DNA of 64,000 nt, from NCBI GenBank assembly GCA_024742875.1, contig JANSXP010000030.1, positions 1-64,000 on the forward strand, in the 5' to 3' direction. Origin of the DNA: Planctomycetaceae bacterium (lineage in GTDB: Bacteria; Planctomycetota; Planctomycetia; Planctomycetales; Planctomycetaceae). The notes below the pieces were generated by a model that worked only from the letters and a program-made list of their open reading frames with translations, searched no databases and had not been told where the DNA came from. Shown here in pieces: positions 36,778 through 46,633 of this stretch (its first letter is position 1; each line of letters begins with the position of its first letter). The translations under genes and the position numbers were made by a program.

Positions 36778-37614
36778 TCAGGGAATCCAGCGAACCATTT
36801 CTGCCGGGAGGTCGTGAGTGAACGCCACACCGCTGATGCGCCAGGTCTCTTTGCTGCGCCACTCCGGTGGCTGCTTTGCTGCGATGGCGTTCGCGTCGTA
36901 ATGCGTGTACTGGCTGACGTGGGGATACCAAAGGCCCGGTGAGAATTCGCGAGGTGTAACGTGCCCCTCGCCCACGGGAACCGTCAGGGAAACATCCGGG
37001 GCATAAATTTTCACCTGCACCGGCAGGAAGTTGCGATCCTCCGCCAGCCAGAGGACATGGATGCGGTCCAGCTTCCCGATGTTGCGGCGGAAGGCATTGA
37101 CAGCCACGACATGACAGGTCAGCCCATCCACTGTTTCAGTGCCGCGATACTCGATCCGGGGCGGGGCGTCTCTCGGGTTCCGCTGTCTCATGAAAGTCGA
37201 CAGAGGCCATTGACGGATGGAGCGGAACAGCAAACTGTGAGGCTGAATGCTGAACCCATTGTCGACTCTGTGGTACTGCACCTGCGTTTCGCCGTCGTTG
37301 AGACGTATTCTCGACACTTCGCCATCAAATGTCGTGATGCTGGACCACTTCGTCTTTTGACCATCGCTCGCTGTGTGACTGGCGGAGACACACGTGCGAA
37401 ATTTTTCGTCGAGCCGGACTTGCCAGACAGACGTCTGCTGCTGCCTGGGAAAGTCGTTCGGAAACGGGAGTTCGTTGTTGAATTCGAATAACGAGTCGTG
37501 CTTTGCAGCGACATTGCGATATCGCGACTCCTGCACTTCAATCAGACGCACGATACGCTCTGCATCGTCGAGGGCGGCAAGGAATGCGATCGCGGTCACA
37601 GATGCAGTGATCAT
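36778..37614 (-). CDS. Exported hypothetical protein, LolA-like features
   Basis: A 278-residue protein. The first 15 residues (M-I-T-A-S-V-T-A-I-A-F-L-A-A-L) suggest a short signal peptide without a clear cleavage site. The rest is beta-rich: W-S-S-I-T-T-F-D-G-E-V-S-R-I-R-L-N-D-G-E near residue 90, then Y-R-G-T-E-T-V-D-G-L-T-C-H-V-V, and W-L-A-E-D-R-N-F-L-P-V-Q-V, features shared by outer-membrane lipoprotein-sorting-like proteins. ATG 37614 has GGAG with a six-base spacer. It is convergent with the kinase gene. Confidence 0.65.
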   Translation of the reverse strand: MITASVTAIAFLAALDDAERIVRLIEVQESRYRNVAAKHDSLFEFNNELPFPNDFPRQQQTSVWQVRLDEKFRTCVSASHTASDGQKTKWSSITTFDGEVSRIRLNDGETQVQYHRVDNGFSIQPHSLLFRSIRQWPLSTFMRQRNPRDAPPRIEYRGTETVDGLTCHVVAVNAFRRNIGKLDRIHVLWLAEDRNFLPVQVKIYAPDVSLTVPVGEGHVTPREFSPGLWYPHVSQYTHYDANAIAAKQPPEWRSKETWRISGVAFTHDLPAEMVRWIP

Positions 37615-37757
37615 AGAGTACTCCAGAGGCAGTCAGCAGAGTGACGATTGACAGCGTTACGATCCACGACGTCACACATCGTGACCTCTGACTTCTTCCC
37701 GTTGTTTGCCTCTGTCTGGTTCTGGCAGGGGCGGCATACGACTGTCGACGGCAGGGA

Positions 37758-39104
37758 CTATTCTCGCTCCGGCAGTGTGAAGCGAAATTTTCGGCCGTCG
37801 CGAATGCGATAGGTGACCACATCGCCCGCTGTGTGGTTGAGACGAAACCACGTGATCAGTTCTCGGGTGGGCAGGTCTTTGGTCATGCCATCAATCGCCA
37901 CGATTTCCATGCCGGGCCGCAGTCCCGTGGCGAACACCGGTTTTTTGGCGGCCTGCGGGCCCATGAATGGGCGTATGGACAGTCCCTTGCCTTTGCCCGC
38001 AGCTGGTCCACGCAGTGGAAAAAAGCCCATCGTGGGGCCGTAGACGCCATCGTAAACCGACTTACGCCAGCTGGAATTGGTCTCCCGCCACCCCGGTTTC
38101 ACCTCCAGGTTGCCGGCTAAGATCTGGTCTCCGCGTTTCCACGCCAGGGCAATGGTGTCGTCGCCATAGCCGGCCCGATGCAGCACACCACGAAAGTCGG
38201 CCTGACCGAACAACCGCACGCCGCCCGCCATGCCCAGACGGTCTCCCGGCTGAACGCCGGCGGCCTGAGCCGGGCTGCCTGCGGTGACTTTGGAAACCAG
38301 CAGGCCGTCGTCACGGTCCAGCAGGATGCCCACGTTTTCGGGAAGGGGCCAGCGACCGGTCAGCTGTTTCACGTCAAAGTCACCGGCTTCCAAAGACTCG
38401 TTGATGAGCATGTCGGCCACCTGATGGCAGTGGATGCAGCTGCCGTACTGCTCATGGGGCTTGTTCAGCCATGGCTGTTTGGCTTTCAGCAGCCGGTAGG
38501 CGTTCGATTCGCTGGGCACCGCTGACGTTGGGGACGCATGACCAGTCGGCAGATCAATTTTCCATTGGGGACGCCGCGGGTCATAGTGATGATCGAGAAT
38601 CCGCCGCAGGTTGTTGACGAACGCTGCTTCGCTGATGCGGGTGTTCTCTGACACTTCATCTTTGCCGCCGAACACGCCGTACAAATCACCGTCTGGTGAC
38701 AGAAAGTAGGCCCACCATGACAGATCCAGATCCTGATGGGTGCGATAGGGAAAGTAGCGCTCATCGAGCAGATCGGCATTCGTCAGTCGCACGGTGATGA
38801 ACTGATGCAGCAAAGGATCCAGTCGCTCGCTGCCTTCCAGAATCTCCTCGTCAAACTCGGCACACTGCTCACACGGCAGGCATCGCCACGTCACCAGCAG
38901 TGGCTTGCTGGTCGCTTTGGCCTGCTTCAGCGCGGCGGCAAAGTCCTTGCGCCACACGACATCCCGCAGGGCGAAGGCGGGGGGCACATGGCCTTCGGAC
39001 GGGCCCAGGATTTTCTGCCAGCGGGGCGGGGCCGGATCTTCGGCCAAAGCCACAGAGCACAGCAGCAGACTGCCGGCCACGCCGATACTTTTCAGGTATG
39101 ACAT
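37758..39104 (-). CDS. Exported thioredoxin / heme-motif / double-PDZ fusion
   Basis: A 448-residue exported protein; the signal peptide ends near A-L-A (residue 21). A thioredoxin-like domain follows, with C75-L-P-C78 and another Cys81. A C223-I-H-C226-H227 motif could bind heme c. Two PDZ-like domains then come: G-S-P-A-Q-A-A-G-V-Q-P-G-D-R-L near residue 280 and G-L-R-P-G-M-E-I-V-A-I-D-G near residue 395. The combination suggests a periplasmic redox sensor or protein-quality factor; no catalytic protease triad is seen. ATG 39104 follows GAGGACGACAG. No obvious operon partner. Confidence 0.75.
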   Translation of the reverse strand: MSYLKSIGVAGSLLLCSVALAEDPAPPRWQKILGPSEGHVPPAFALRDVVWRKDFAAALKQAKATSKPLLVTWRCLPCEQCAEFDEEILEGSERLDPLLHQFITVRLTNADLLDERYFPYRTHQDLDLSWWAYFLSPDGDLYGVFGGKDEVSENTRISEAAFVNNLRRILDHHYDPRRPQWKIDLPTGHASPTSAVPSESNAYRLLKAKQPWLNKPHEQYGSCIHCHQVADMLINESLEAGDFDVKQLTGRWPLPENVGILLDRDDGLLVSKVTAGSPAQAAGVQPGDRLGMAGGVRLFGQADFRGVLHRAGYGDDTIALAWKRGDQILAGNLEVKPGWRETNSSWRKSVYDGVYGPTMGFFPLRGPAAGKGKGLSIRPFMGPQAAKKPVFATGLRPGMEIVAIDGMTKDLPTRELITWFRLNHTAGDVVTYRIRDGRKFRFTLPERE

Positions 39105-39275
39105 CTGTCGTCCTCGTTCTGGTCGATGGAACAGAATTACCGGGGCGTGCCCTGGCAGACAGATTATAAACCTGATGCTGCCGCGTCGTCACCTGAGAGG
39201 ACTGCAAGCCGGCCGCCAGACTGTTGTGAGGCGGTGAACGCATGTCGGCCGTCTACTGACCAACGCCCCGGCCGG

Positions 39276-42200
39276 CTATTCGTCGAGGCTCACCGCGGGA
39301 ACCGCCTTCTTTCTGACCAGTTCGTTGAAGGCTTTGACGTCCTTTTTCAGCAGTCTTTTCAGCTTCGCCAGCTGTTCGTCGATGGCCGCGACCACTTCTT
39401 TATGGAAGGCAATCGCCTGGGCCGTCGGACGGAACGCGCCCACGGAAACCGTGCTGCCCAGCGCGCTGAGACGGTTGTTCAGGCGGATTGGGAAATTGAG
39501 CGGGTCCTGGGGGCTTTCGTTCTTGGTCTGGTACAGGGACTTTTCGATGGCCGTGAGCTGGTCCACCAGCGATTTGCCGGCTTCTGTGACGGCCTGGAAG
39601 GTGTCGTCGTCTTTGACTTTTGTCAGGACAGCGTCAATCTGCTGTTTGGCGGAGCGAATCTGTTTGATGGCCTGGTGGGTTTCGGAAAGCTTGTCCCGCA
39701 CCTCGATCAGAAAGTCAAACTGCTGCTGATAGTCCTTCGACGTGGCTGTCGCATTGGGGTCGGGCACAATGTCAAAGTTGATGGTTTGCGTGTCCTGGCC
39801 AACGGTCAGGTGGGCGGAGTAGGAACCGGGCACGGCCACTGGGCCGGACGTACCGCCCGACCACAGCACCATGCCGGGAAATGTTTCGGCGTCCGGGTAA
39901 CGCAGTGACCAGCGGACCTCGTTCAGCCCCGGTTCCAGCTCCAGGGGGTTCTCGCCGTCTTCCGGTTTGGTCGCGAACGCCTGAATGAGTTTGCCGCTGG
40001 CATCGTGCAGTTCCAGCCGCGCGGTCAGATCGGGAGACAGCACGTTGTCGTTGATCCAGAAGCGAATGGCGGCACCGCCCGCCGCGTTGGCTCCCCGAGT
40101 GAGTGACGCTTTGCCACTGCCGCGCTGGCTGCGCAGTACGGGCGGCGTCTGGTACAGGTGGACGTCTTCGCGTTGCTGCGCGGGATCAAGCTGATGCAGC
40201 AGTGTCAAATCATCGAGGACCCAGAACGATCGCCCCTGAGTGGCGACGATCAGATCGTCGTCTTTGATGGCCAGGTCAGTGATGGGGACGATGGGCAGGT
40301 TCTGCTGGAACGGGTGCCATTGTGCGCCGTCATCAAACGAGATGTACATGCCGGATTCCGTGCCGGCGTAGAGCAGTCCTTCTCGCGCAGAATCGGCGCG
40401 AATGACGCGCGTGAAGTGAGTGCGATCGATTCCTGCTGTGATCTTCTTCCACGTCTGTCCGTAGTCTGTCGTCACATACAGATACGGCTTGAAGTCGTCC
40501 AGTTTGTAACGTGTGCCGGCCACATACAGGCCCCCCTTTTCAAACGGGTGCGCTTCGATGCTGTTGATCTGCGTCCACTCCGGCAGATCGGGTGGCGTCA
40601 CGTTGTTCCACGTCTTTCCACCGTCGCGGGAGACGTGGATCAGGCCGTCGTCACTGCCGGCCCACAGCACGCCTGCTTCGTGCGGTGACTCCAGTGCGGA
40701 GAAGATCGTGCAGTAGTATTCGACGCTCGTGTTGTCTTTGGTGATCGGCCCGCCGGACGCTCCCAGTTTGGATGGGTCGTTACGAGTGAGATCCGGGCTG
40801 ATGGCCGTCCACGACTGACCTTCGTCCGTCGATTTGAACAGCATCTGCGCGGCCGTATACAGGGTGCCGGAATCGTGTGGCGAAAAGAAAATGGGATAGT
40901 TCCACTGGAAGCGATACTTCAGATCTCCGGCCGCTCGTCCAATCGGATTGTCGGGCCAGACATTCACAGCCCGCACTTCGCCCGTGCGATGGTTGACGCG
41001 GGTCAGAAAGCCGCCATACGAGCCGCCGTAGACGATTTCCGGATCATCGGGTTTGGGGGCAATGTGCCCGCTTTCGCCTCCGGCCGTCGATTCCCAGTCT
41101 GACTCCGACAGGGAGCCGCGACGTCCCTGGCTGAGAATACGAACCGTGGAGTTGTCCTGCTGGGCGCCGTAGATGCGATAGGGGACGTGGTTGTCGGTGG
41201 TCACGCGGTAGAACTGCGACGTGGGTTGATTCATCATCGTCGACCACGATTCACCGCCGTTGTAGGTCACCTGCGCTCCGCCGTCGTCGCCGATGATCAT
41301 GCGGGCGGGGTTGGAGGGATCGATCCACAGGTCGTGGTGATCGCCATGCTCGGTGCCAATGCGCTCGTACGTTTTGCCACCGTCTTTGGATTTCCAGAAA
41401 CCGACATTCAGCACGTAGACCACATCTTCATTTTGTGTGTCGGCGTAGATGCGACTGTAGTACCAGGCTCGCTGTCGCAGATCGCGCTGGTCGTTGATTT
41501 TCTTCCACGTGCGGCCGGCGTTGTCGGAGCGGAAGACTCCGCCGTCTTCGGCTTCAACGATCGCCCACACGCGGTTGGAGTTCTGTGGGGAAACGGTGAT
41601 GCCCGCCACACCGATGGTGCCCTGTGGCAGTCCCGTGTTGCGTGTGATTTCTGTCCACGTATCGCCCGCGTCGTCGCTTTTCCAGAGTCCTGAGCCTTCG
41701 CCCCCGCTTTCCAGACTGTACGGCGTGCGTTTGATCTTCCACGTGGTCGCGTACAGCACGCGGGGATTGCCGGGATCGAGCGTGAGTTCAAAGGCTCCCG
41801 CTTCATCGTTGACAAACAGAACGCGTTCCCAGGTCTGACCGCCGTCCGTGCTTTTGAAGACTCCTCGCTGTTCGCTGGGGCCAAACAGATGGCCCAGTGC
41901 CGCCACGTAGACCGTGTCGGGATCTTTGGGATGGATGCGGATGCGGGGAATGCGACGTGTGCTTTCCAGTCCCATGTGCTGCCAGGTCGTGCCGCCATCA
42001 ATCGATTTCCAGACGCCATTGCCGTGTGACACGTTGCCGCGAACAGACTTCTCGCCGCCGCCCACGTAGATGACGTTCGGATCGGATTCGGCCACCGCGA
42101 TAGCGCCAATGGACCCGCCAAAAGAGCCATCAGAGATGTTTCGCCAGGTGGATCCGGCATCGTCGCTTTTCCAGACACCTCCTCCAGCGGCGCCAAACAG

Positions 42201-42449
42201 ATACTCCATGGGACGCCCGGGGATGCCCGTCACGGCCGCGCTGCGACCACCGCGAAACGGTCCGATCAATCGGTAGTTCATGTCCTGCAGAAAGTCGGCG
42301 AACGGGGACGGCTGCCTGGCCGTTTGCCCCGCTGCTGGCTGCCCGCAGGCGATCGTCACGGTCAGGACGAGAGCCAGACAGACAAAGGGAGGACGTGAAC
42401 AGAAGACGGAAGCAGTCATCAATGGAAGTTTCATTAAAGGACGGTCCAT
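39276..42449 (-). CDS. Sortilin/BNR-type beta-propeller exported protein
   Basis: A 1057-residue exported protein with a hydrophobic signal at residues 11-36. Many BNR/Asp-box repeats follow (G-V-W-K-S-D-D-A-G-S-T-W, G-V-W-K-S-I-D-G-G-T-T-W, G-V-F-K-S-T-D-G-G-Q-T-W), making a VPS10/sortilin-like ten-bladed propeller as in proteins often annotated as glycosyl hydrolases. The last 220 residues are a beta domain plus coiled-coil helices. No sialidase Arg-triad is apparent, so catalysis is uncertain. The start is uncertain: ATG 42449, 42434 and 42419 lie in frame, none with a clear ribosome-binding site. Confidence 0.82.
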   Translation of the reverse strand: MDRPLMKLPLMTASVFCSRPPFVCLALVLTVTIACGQPAAGQTARQPSPFADFLQDMNYRLIGPFRGGRSAAVTGIPGRPMEYLFGAAGGGVWKSDDAGSTWRNISDGSFGGSIGAIAVAESDPNVIYVGGGEKSVRGNVSHGNGVWKSIDGGTTWQHMGLESTRRIPRIRIHPKDPDTVYVAALGHLFGPSEQRGVFKSTDGGQTWERVLFVNDEAGAFELTLDPGNPRVLYATTWKIKRTPYSLESGGEGSGLWKSDDAGDTWTEITRNTGLPQGTIGVAGITVSPQNSNRVWAIVEAEDGGVFRSDNAGRTWKKINDQRDLRQRAWYYSRIYADTQNEDVVYVLNVGFWKSKDGGKTYERIGTEHGDHHDLWIDPSNPARMIIGDDGGAQVTYNGGESWSTMMNQPTSQFYRVTTDNHVPYRIYGAQQDNSTVRILSQGRRGSLSESDWESTAGGESGHIAPKPDDPEIVYGGSYGGFLTRVNHRTGEVRAVNVWPDNPIGRAAGDLKYRFQWNYPIFFSPHDSGTLYTAAQMLFKSTDEGQSWTAISPDLTRNDPSKLGASGGPITKDNTSVEYYCTIFSALESPHEAGVLWAGSDDGLIHVSRDGGKTWNNVTPPDLPEWTQINSIEAHPFEKGGLYVAGTRYKLDDFKPYLYVTTDYGQTWKKITAGIDRTHFTRVIRADSAREGLLYAGTESGMYISFDDGAQWHPFQQNLPIVPITDLAIKDDDLIVATQGRSFWVLDDLTLLHQLDPAQQREDVHLYQTPPVLRSQRGSGKASLTRGANAAGGAAIRFWINDNVLSPDLTARLELHDASGKLIQAFATKPEDGENPLELEPGLNEVRWSLRYPDAETFPGMVLWSGGTSGPVAVPGSYSAHLTVGQDTQTINFDIVPDPNATATSKDYQQQFDFLIEVRDKLSETHQAIKQIRSAKQQIDAVLTKVKDDDTFQAVTEAGKSLVDQLTAIEKSLYQTKNESPQDPLNFPIRLNNRLSALGSTVSVGAFRPTAQAIAFHKEVVAAIDEQLAKLKRLLKKDVKAFNELVRKKAVPAVSLDE

Positions 42450-42750
42450 GGGGGAAGTGGCGCGGCGCTGCGTCCGCTGGTCTGGCCTGTCGCTGGCCGA
42501 CTGACCCTGGGGGGGCAGCGAGGTCGGTTCGTCAGGCGCCGTTCAGCCGGAACGGTCACCCCGGCAGGAGTGGATTGTGGGCTGGCACACCACAGCCGCG
42601 TTTCGGCCGCTCAGGTGTCTGTGGGTGAAATGGTCAGTCAGGGCGCCATGTCTGAGGCACGGGAATAGAAGAACACGTGCGGCCCCCTGCCGCAATGGAT
42701 TTCAGTCGATTAGCAGCAGGTTGACTGGGTTGCGGGCAGCCCTCGCGCTG
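42450..42750. other. Intergenic region, nothing seen
   Basis: About 300 bases between two minus-strand genes. No convincing frame, repeat or terminator was found. Confidence 0.4.
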
Positions 42751-43641
42751 TCACGGCCGCCCGGCCTGCGGAGACATCAGCGGCGTCAGAAAGCGAAACA
42801 GTTCTGCGGTTGCCGGGTCGTCCGGTTTGCCGAGGTCGTTGTTGAGCTGCCGATGATTGGTGTCGCCTTTGCCGAACGCCCTGGCAGTAAAGCCCGCCGC
42901 GTGCAGGACAGACTCCAAACGCAGGGCCTGCGCTCGGGTGTCCGGATTGCCAGAGAAGTACAGCAGCAGAAACGGGGGAATGTCTTTGCCGGCGGCCACA
43001 TGCGTCACGGCAGAAAAGTCGACGTGTTTCTGCGGATCATTGCCAAACTTCTGGCGATGCCCAAACGTGAACATCTTTCCGCCGTACAGCATCTGTCGGT
43101 GTTCGGCTGTGGCAATGATTTTGGGGATGTCGTAGGTGTCTCCGTCGACGGGAATGCAGCCTGTCAGCACGGTGGGCGGCACATTTTGTTCCTGCAAATA
43201 GCGTTCATCAACAGCAAGCAGTGCGGCCAGCTGAGCGCCGGCCGAATGACCGCCGATGACGATCCGATTTGGGTCGCCACCGTATTCCGCAATATGACGA
43301 TGCACCCAGCCGACGGCTTTTGCGACATCCCGGGTCAGCACGTCCATGGTAACGTCCGGCAGCAGTCGGTAATTGGTAGAGACAAACAGGAAACCGCGGT
43401 CAGTGAGGACTTGAGGCTTTAAGGCCACATTGGCTTTGTCGCCCGTCTGCCAGCCGCCGCCGTGGATCCAGAAGATCACGGGGAGAGGAATGTCGGCTTT
43501 TATTTTCGGCGTGTAGATGTCGAGCACCTGACGTTCATCGCCGTTTTCGACGTACGGCACGTCGGATGTGCGCGTCTGTGCGAATACGCAGACGCCGTGC
43601 AGCATAACCACCAGGAAAACACATGGGGTGAGTCTGTTCAT
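42751..43641 (-). CDS. Exported alpha/beta-hydrolase esterase
   Basis: A 296-residue exported hydrolase; signal peptide ends near F-A-Q (residue 22). It resembles hormone-sensitive-lipase-type esterases: oxyanion H-G-G-G-W near residue 57, nucleophile Ser133 in G-G-H-S-A-G, and a C-terminal D-T-N-H segment that likely carries the catalytic His. Planctomycete relatives are often annotated as carbohydrate or acetyl esterases. ATG 43641 follows AAGAAGAGA and yields a clean signal peptide; the frame is open 58 codons further upstream but that part looks arbitrary. Confidence 0.85.
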   Translation of the reverse strand: MNRLTPCVFLVVMLHGVCVFAQTRTSDVPYVENGDERQVLDIYTPKIKADIPLPVIFWIHGGGWQTGDKANVALKPQVLTDRGFLFVSTNYRLLPDVTMDVLTRDVAKAVGWVHRHIAEYGGDPNRIVIGGHSAGAQLAALLAVDERYLQEQNVPPTVLTGCIPVDGDTYDIPKIIATAEHRQMLYGGKMFTFGHRQKFGNDPQKHVDFSAVTHVAAGKDIPPFLLLYFSGNPDTRAQALRLESVLHAAGFTARAFGKGDTNHRQLNNDLGKPDDPATAELFRFLTPLMSPQAGRP

Positions 43642-43838
43642 GTGATCTCTTCTTTGTGCCGTCGTGAGTCTCGGCTTTGTCTGTGATCTCACGGTGCTGA
43701 GTCCCGAAGTCGCCAAAGGTCGCTGGCGGGAAAGAATGGCAGAGCCACAGAAACGTGGCCGCTCGCTTTGAATTTTACCAGGCGATGGTCGAAACTTGCG
43801 AGCCTGACAACCCACGACCTGCCCGGGCCTAACTGATT

Positions 43839-45422
43839 ATGCTGCATACGTCCCAATCTTTGGTTCCCCGTTCGTTTTGCACGATGCTGGCTGGCCCGGT
43901 GCTCACTGTCCTGCTGGGAGCAGTGGCAGTCGCTGATGAGCGCCCCCCGAGTGAGGGGCCCTCGAGTGAGGGGCACTCGAGCGAGAAGGTTCCGTTAGAG
44001 GGGCAGTCAATTGACGTGCAGTTTGGCAAAGAGGCTTTCAAAGAACCCTTCAGCGGCGACGTGTTTATTGCGTTCGCTCAAAGCGGCGAGCCTCGCAGGT
44101 TGATGCATCAGTGGTTCGGCGCTCCACCACTGGCCCGTTTTCACGTCACGGACGTGGCGCCGGGCGGCAGCGTGACTTTGAACCTTGAGAAAGCCGCAGC
44201 CCGCCATCCAGCTGACTTCACGGATGTGATGGGCAAGCCCTGGAAAGTGCAGGCGGTGGCCCGTGTAAATGACCTCACGCGGGAAGCCGGAGAGGGAGAA
44301 GGCGATGTGTATAGCCTTGTGGGCGATCTGCCGGCGGACGGTGAGACGACTGTGACGCTTCAGTTGGATCAGGTGGTCGGAAAACCGTCTTTTGAACAGA
44401 CCGACCGGATTCGTCTGTTCTCTGTGGAGAGCGCGGCGCTGTCAAAGTTTCATGGGTTTAGCTACCCGATTCAGGCGGGCGTGATGTTGCCTCGGGACTA
44501 CGACCCCAATACCAAATACCCGGTCGTTTACGACATTACGGGCTTCGGCGGCACGCACACCAGCATCCACCGCAAGCTGGCGCGGTTATCTGCGGACAGC
44601 TTTCTGCAGGAGTGCATCGTGGTGATTCCGGATCCCGGCAATCGCTACGGGCATTCGGTGTTTTGCAACTCCCGCAGCATCGGGCCGTGGGGAGACGCGC
44701 TGGTGCGTGATCTGATTCCCCGCCTGGAAAAGAAATATGGCGGAGCGGGGGCGACGCAGCGTTATGTGACGGGTGTCAGTTCCGGCGGCTGGTCGTGCCT
44801 GTATCTGCAGATTACCTACCCCACCGAATTTGCCGGCTGCTGGAGTCATGTGCCCGATCCCATTGACTTCCACGACTTCCAGCAGATCAATCTGTACGAA
44901 CCGCTGGCGGACGGCACACCCCGCAACATGTACATCGACGAGCAGGGTGGACGGCGACCACTGGCCCGGCGCGGCAATCAGGTGATGCTCACCTATGAGC
45001 AGTTTGTCCGCAGAGAACACGTGACCAATCCTGGCGGTCAGATCCGCTCCTTCGAAGCCACGTTCAGCAAACCGGCCGCCGATGGTACGCCCCAGCGCGT
45101 CTTTGACGTGGCCACCGGCAACGTGAACCACGCGGTTGCTGCTACCTGGCAGCCCTACGATCTGTCGCACGTGCTCCTGAGCAACTGGGCCGATCTGAAG
45201 GAGGACCTTGCGGGCAAGATTCATATCTTCGCCGGTGCCCAGGACACGTTTTATCTCAACGGTGCGGTGGAGAGATTTCAAAAACAAGCCGAGGCTGCCG
45301 GGTTACTGCAGGACATGGAAGTGCGCGTGATTCCCAATATGCCGCACACGCTGTATCAACCGGGTGAGAAGCAAATGCTGCAGGTAATTGAGGCCAACGT
45401 TCGGTCGTCCGCGTCAAAGTAG
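43839..45422 (+). CDS. Exported esterase D-like alpha/beta hydrolase
   Basis: A 527-residue exported protein; signal peptide within residues 1-32, after which an E-G-P-S-S-E-G-H-S-S-E linker comes from short direct DNA repeats. A 170-residue beta region precedes an esterase-D-type catalytic domain: Y-P-V-V-Y-D-I-T-G-F-G-G near residue 226, and Ser314 in G-V-S-S-G. A late P-N-M-P-H-T segment probably carries the His. Such enzymes often deacylate polysaccharides. It is divergent from the other esterase gene, with about 200 bases between, so the two may share control. Confidence 0.78.
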   Translation: MLHTSQSLVPRSFCTMLAGPVLTVLLGAVAVADERPPSEGPSSEGHSSEKVPLEGQSIDVQFGKEAFKEPFSGDVFIAFAQSGEPRRLMHQWFGAPPLARFHVTDVAPGGSVTLNLEKAAARHPADFTDVMGKPWKVQAVARVNDLTREAGEGEGDVYSLVGDLPADGETTVTLQLDQVVGKPSFEQTDRIRLFSVESAALSKFHGFSYPIQAGVMLPRDYDPNTKYPVVYDITGFGGTHTSIHRKLARLSADSFLQECIVVIPDPGNRYGHSVFCNSRSIGPWGDALVRDLIPRLEKKYGGAGATQRYVTGVSSGGWSCLYLQITYPTEFAGCWSHVPDPIDFHDFQQINLYEPLADGTPRNMYIDEQGGRRPLARRGNQVMLTYEQFVRREHVTNPGGQIRSFEATFSKPAADGTPQRVFDVATGNVNHAVAATWQPYDLSHVLLSNWADLKEDLAGKIHIFAGAQDTFYLNGAVERFQKQAEAAGLLQDMEVRVIPNMPHTLYQPGEKQMLQVIEANVRSSASK

Positions 45423-45462
45423 TGGTCCGTGGCCTGCCGGCGGATCTCAGGGAATAGCAGCC

Positions 45463-45500
45463 GGTAACAGTCGGTAGCCGCGGTAGCAGTCGGTAGCGCG
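45463..45500. repeat. 19-base imperfect tandem duplication
   Basis: GGTAACAGTCGGTAGCCGC is followed directly by GGTAGCAGTCGGTAGCGCG. It lies between two convergent genes, 40 bases past the esterase stop. Confidence 0.7.
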
Positions 45501-45522
45501 GTGCGGACGTGTGCGCGGGCGG

Positions 45523-45894
45523 TCACCTGCGTTTGTACTTCCGCAATCGCACTCCCAGTGCCTCCAGTAAACGCAGGCGAATCTCGTACAGTTGTCGCAG
45601 CGACCCGGCCTTGCCCGTTTCTTCCAGCTGTTGCAGATAGCGGTCTGCCAGCGTCATCAGGCGACTGGCCTGCTGTGTGCGGGCAACGACGGCTGGTCGA
45701 TTGGCCTTTTTGCTGCCAGGCAGCACATTGGAGGAGCGTCTTTCATTGGGCAGCAGTGTCTGCTGCAAAGCGAACTGCATGCACTGCACGGATCGTTCGG
45801 CCAGTTGTCGACGTTCTGCCGACGTTTCCGTCAGGGTGTCAGCCGGTGGCGTCATCTGAAAACAGGCAAGAAAGCAGATGAGGGTATGGGACAT
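45523..45894 (-). CDS. Small exported hypothetical protein
   Basis: A 123-residue protein. A short hydrophobic start (M-S-H-T-L-I-C-F-L-A-C-F) could be a signal peptide. The rest is helical and polar, rich in Gln, Arg and Leu (S-V-Q-C-M-Q-F-A-L-Q-Q, then L-A-D-R-Y-L-Q-Q-L-E), ending in a basic R-K-Y-K-R-R tail. ATG 45894 follows AAGAGCG. No family was recognised. It is convergent with the esterase gene. Confidence 0.55.
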   Translation of the reverse strand: MSHTLICFLACFQMTPPADTLTETSAERRQLAERSVQCMQFALQQTLLPNERRSSNVLPGSKKANRPAVVARTQQASRLMTLADRYLQQLEETGKAGSLRQLYEIRLRLLEALGVRLRKYKRR

Positions 45895-46633
45895 TGAACG
45901 CTCTTTTGACAATTCCAGGCAGCAGGCATCGTCGATGAAATCCCAGGTGTGGTCAATCGCCGGCGTGTTGCGGCAGGGCACCATACGAGGGCCAGCCGCC
46001 TGCCGGAAGGACGAGCCCGGAGCGTCGCTGAGAAAGTCGGGTTAACCAGCGTCACGCGTTCGCGATCTGACGATCCTTTTCAGGAGCCACAGTCTGTGCC
46101 CCGTGGACCATTGTCGAGCGCCCGTACGACCGCGGTGGCGTGGATGATGGAATTGCTGCTGTGCGGACCTGCGGCTGTTGCCGCTGGGCGTCCTTTCGAT
46201 CACAACTGTTCGTGGCACCCGGGTCTGGGGGACACGAGATACGACTTTGGCTGTTCGTTCACTTATCTGAGCACCCACCTGAATGCGAAACAGCCGGTTG
46301 CCTCCCAGTGGTCCAGGGGCCGTCCGAAATGCCGCACTCGGCAGCACTGCCGCGGCAGAGGCTCGTCGCATTCTCCCTGTCTGAGGAAAGGACCGTCTGT
46401 GTGACAAGTGTCCCCACGTCGGCCGGTAGCGTGTTTCGACTGGGAAAATGTTGGGTTTCCCGCTGACTCGTGCCGGAAACATTCTGGCCGAATTGGCTCT
46501 GGTGTCTAACAAAGACACAGGTGGCCTGCGATAAGAGCGTGTCTCACGGAACGACAGGTCGCCTGGATCTCGAAAAACAGCATCGTGGTCATCCCAGCGA
46601 GTGGGAGCCGCGGCTGAGTAAGGTTGTCAGAAC
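45895..46633. other. Intergenic region upstream of folE2
   Basis: About 740 bases. Open frames exist on both strands, but their translations look arbitrary. A hairpin GTGTCT-AACAA-AGACAC is at 46502-46518. No Zur-like palindrome or tetrahydrofolate/preQ1 riboswitch was recognised upstream of folE2. Confidence 0.45.

Noticed and set aside
46042-46518. Long frames on both strands upstream of folE2
   Set aside because: Arg/Ser/Pro-rich translations without family features, typical of shadows in GC-rich non-coding DNA.
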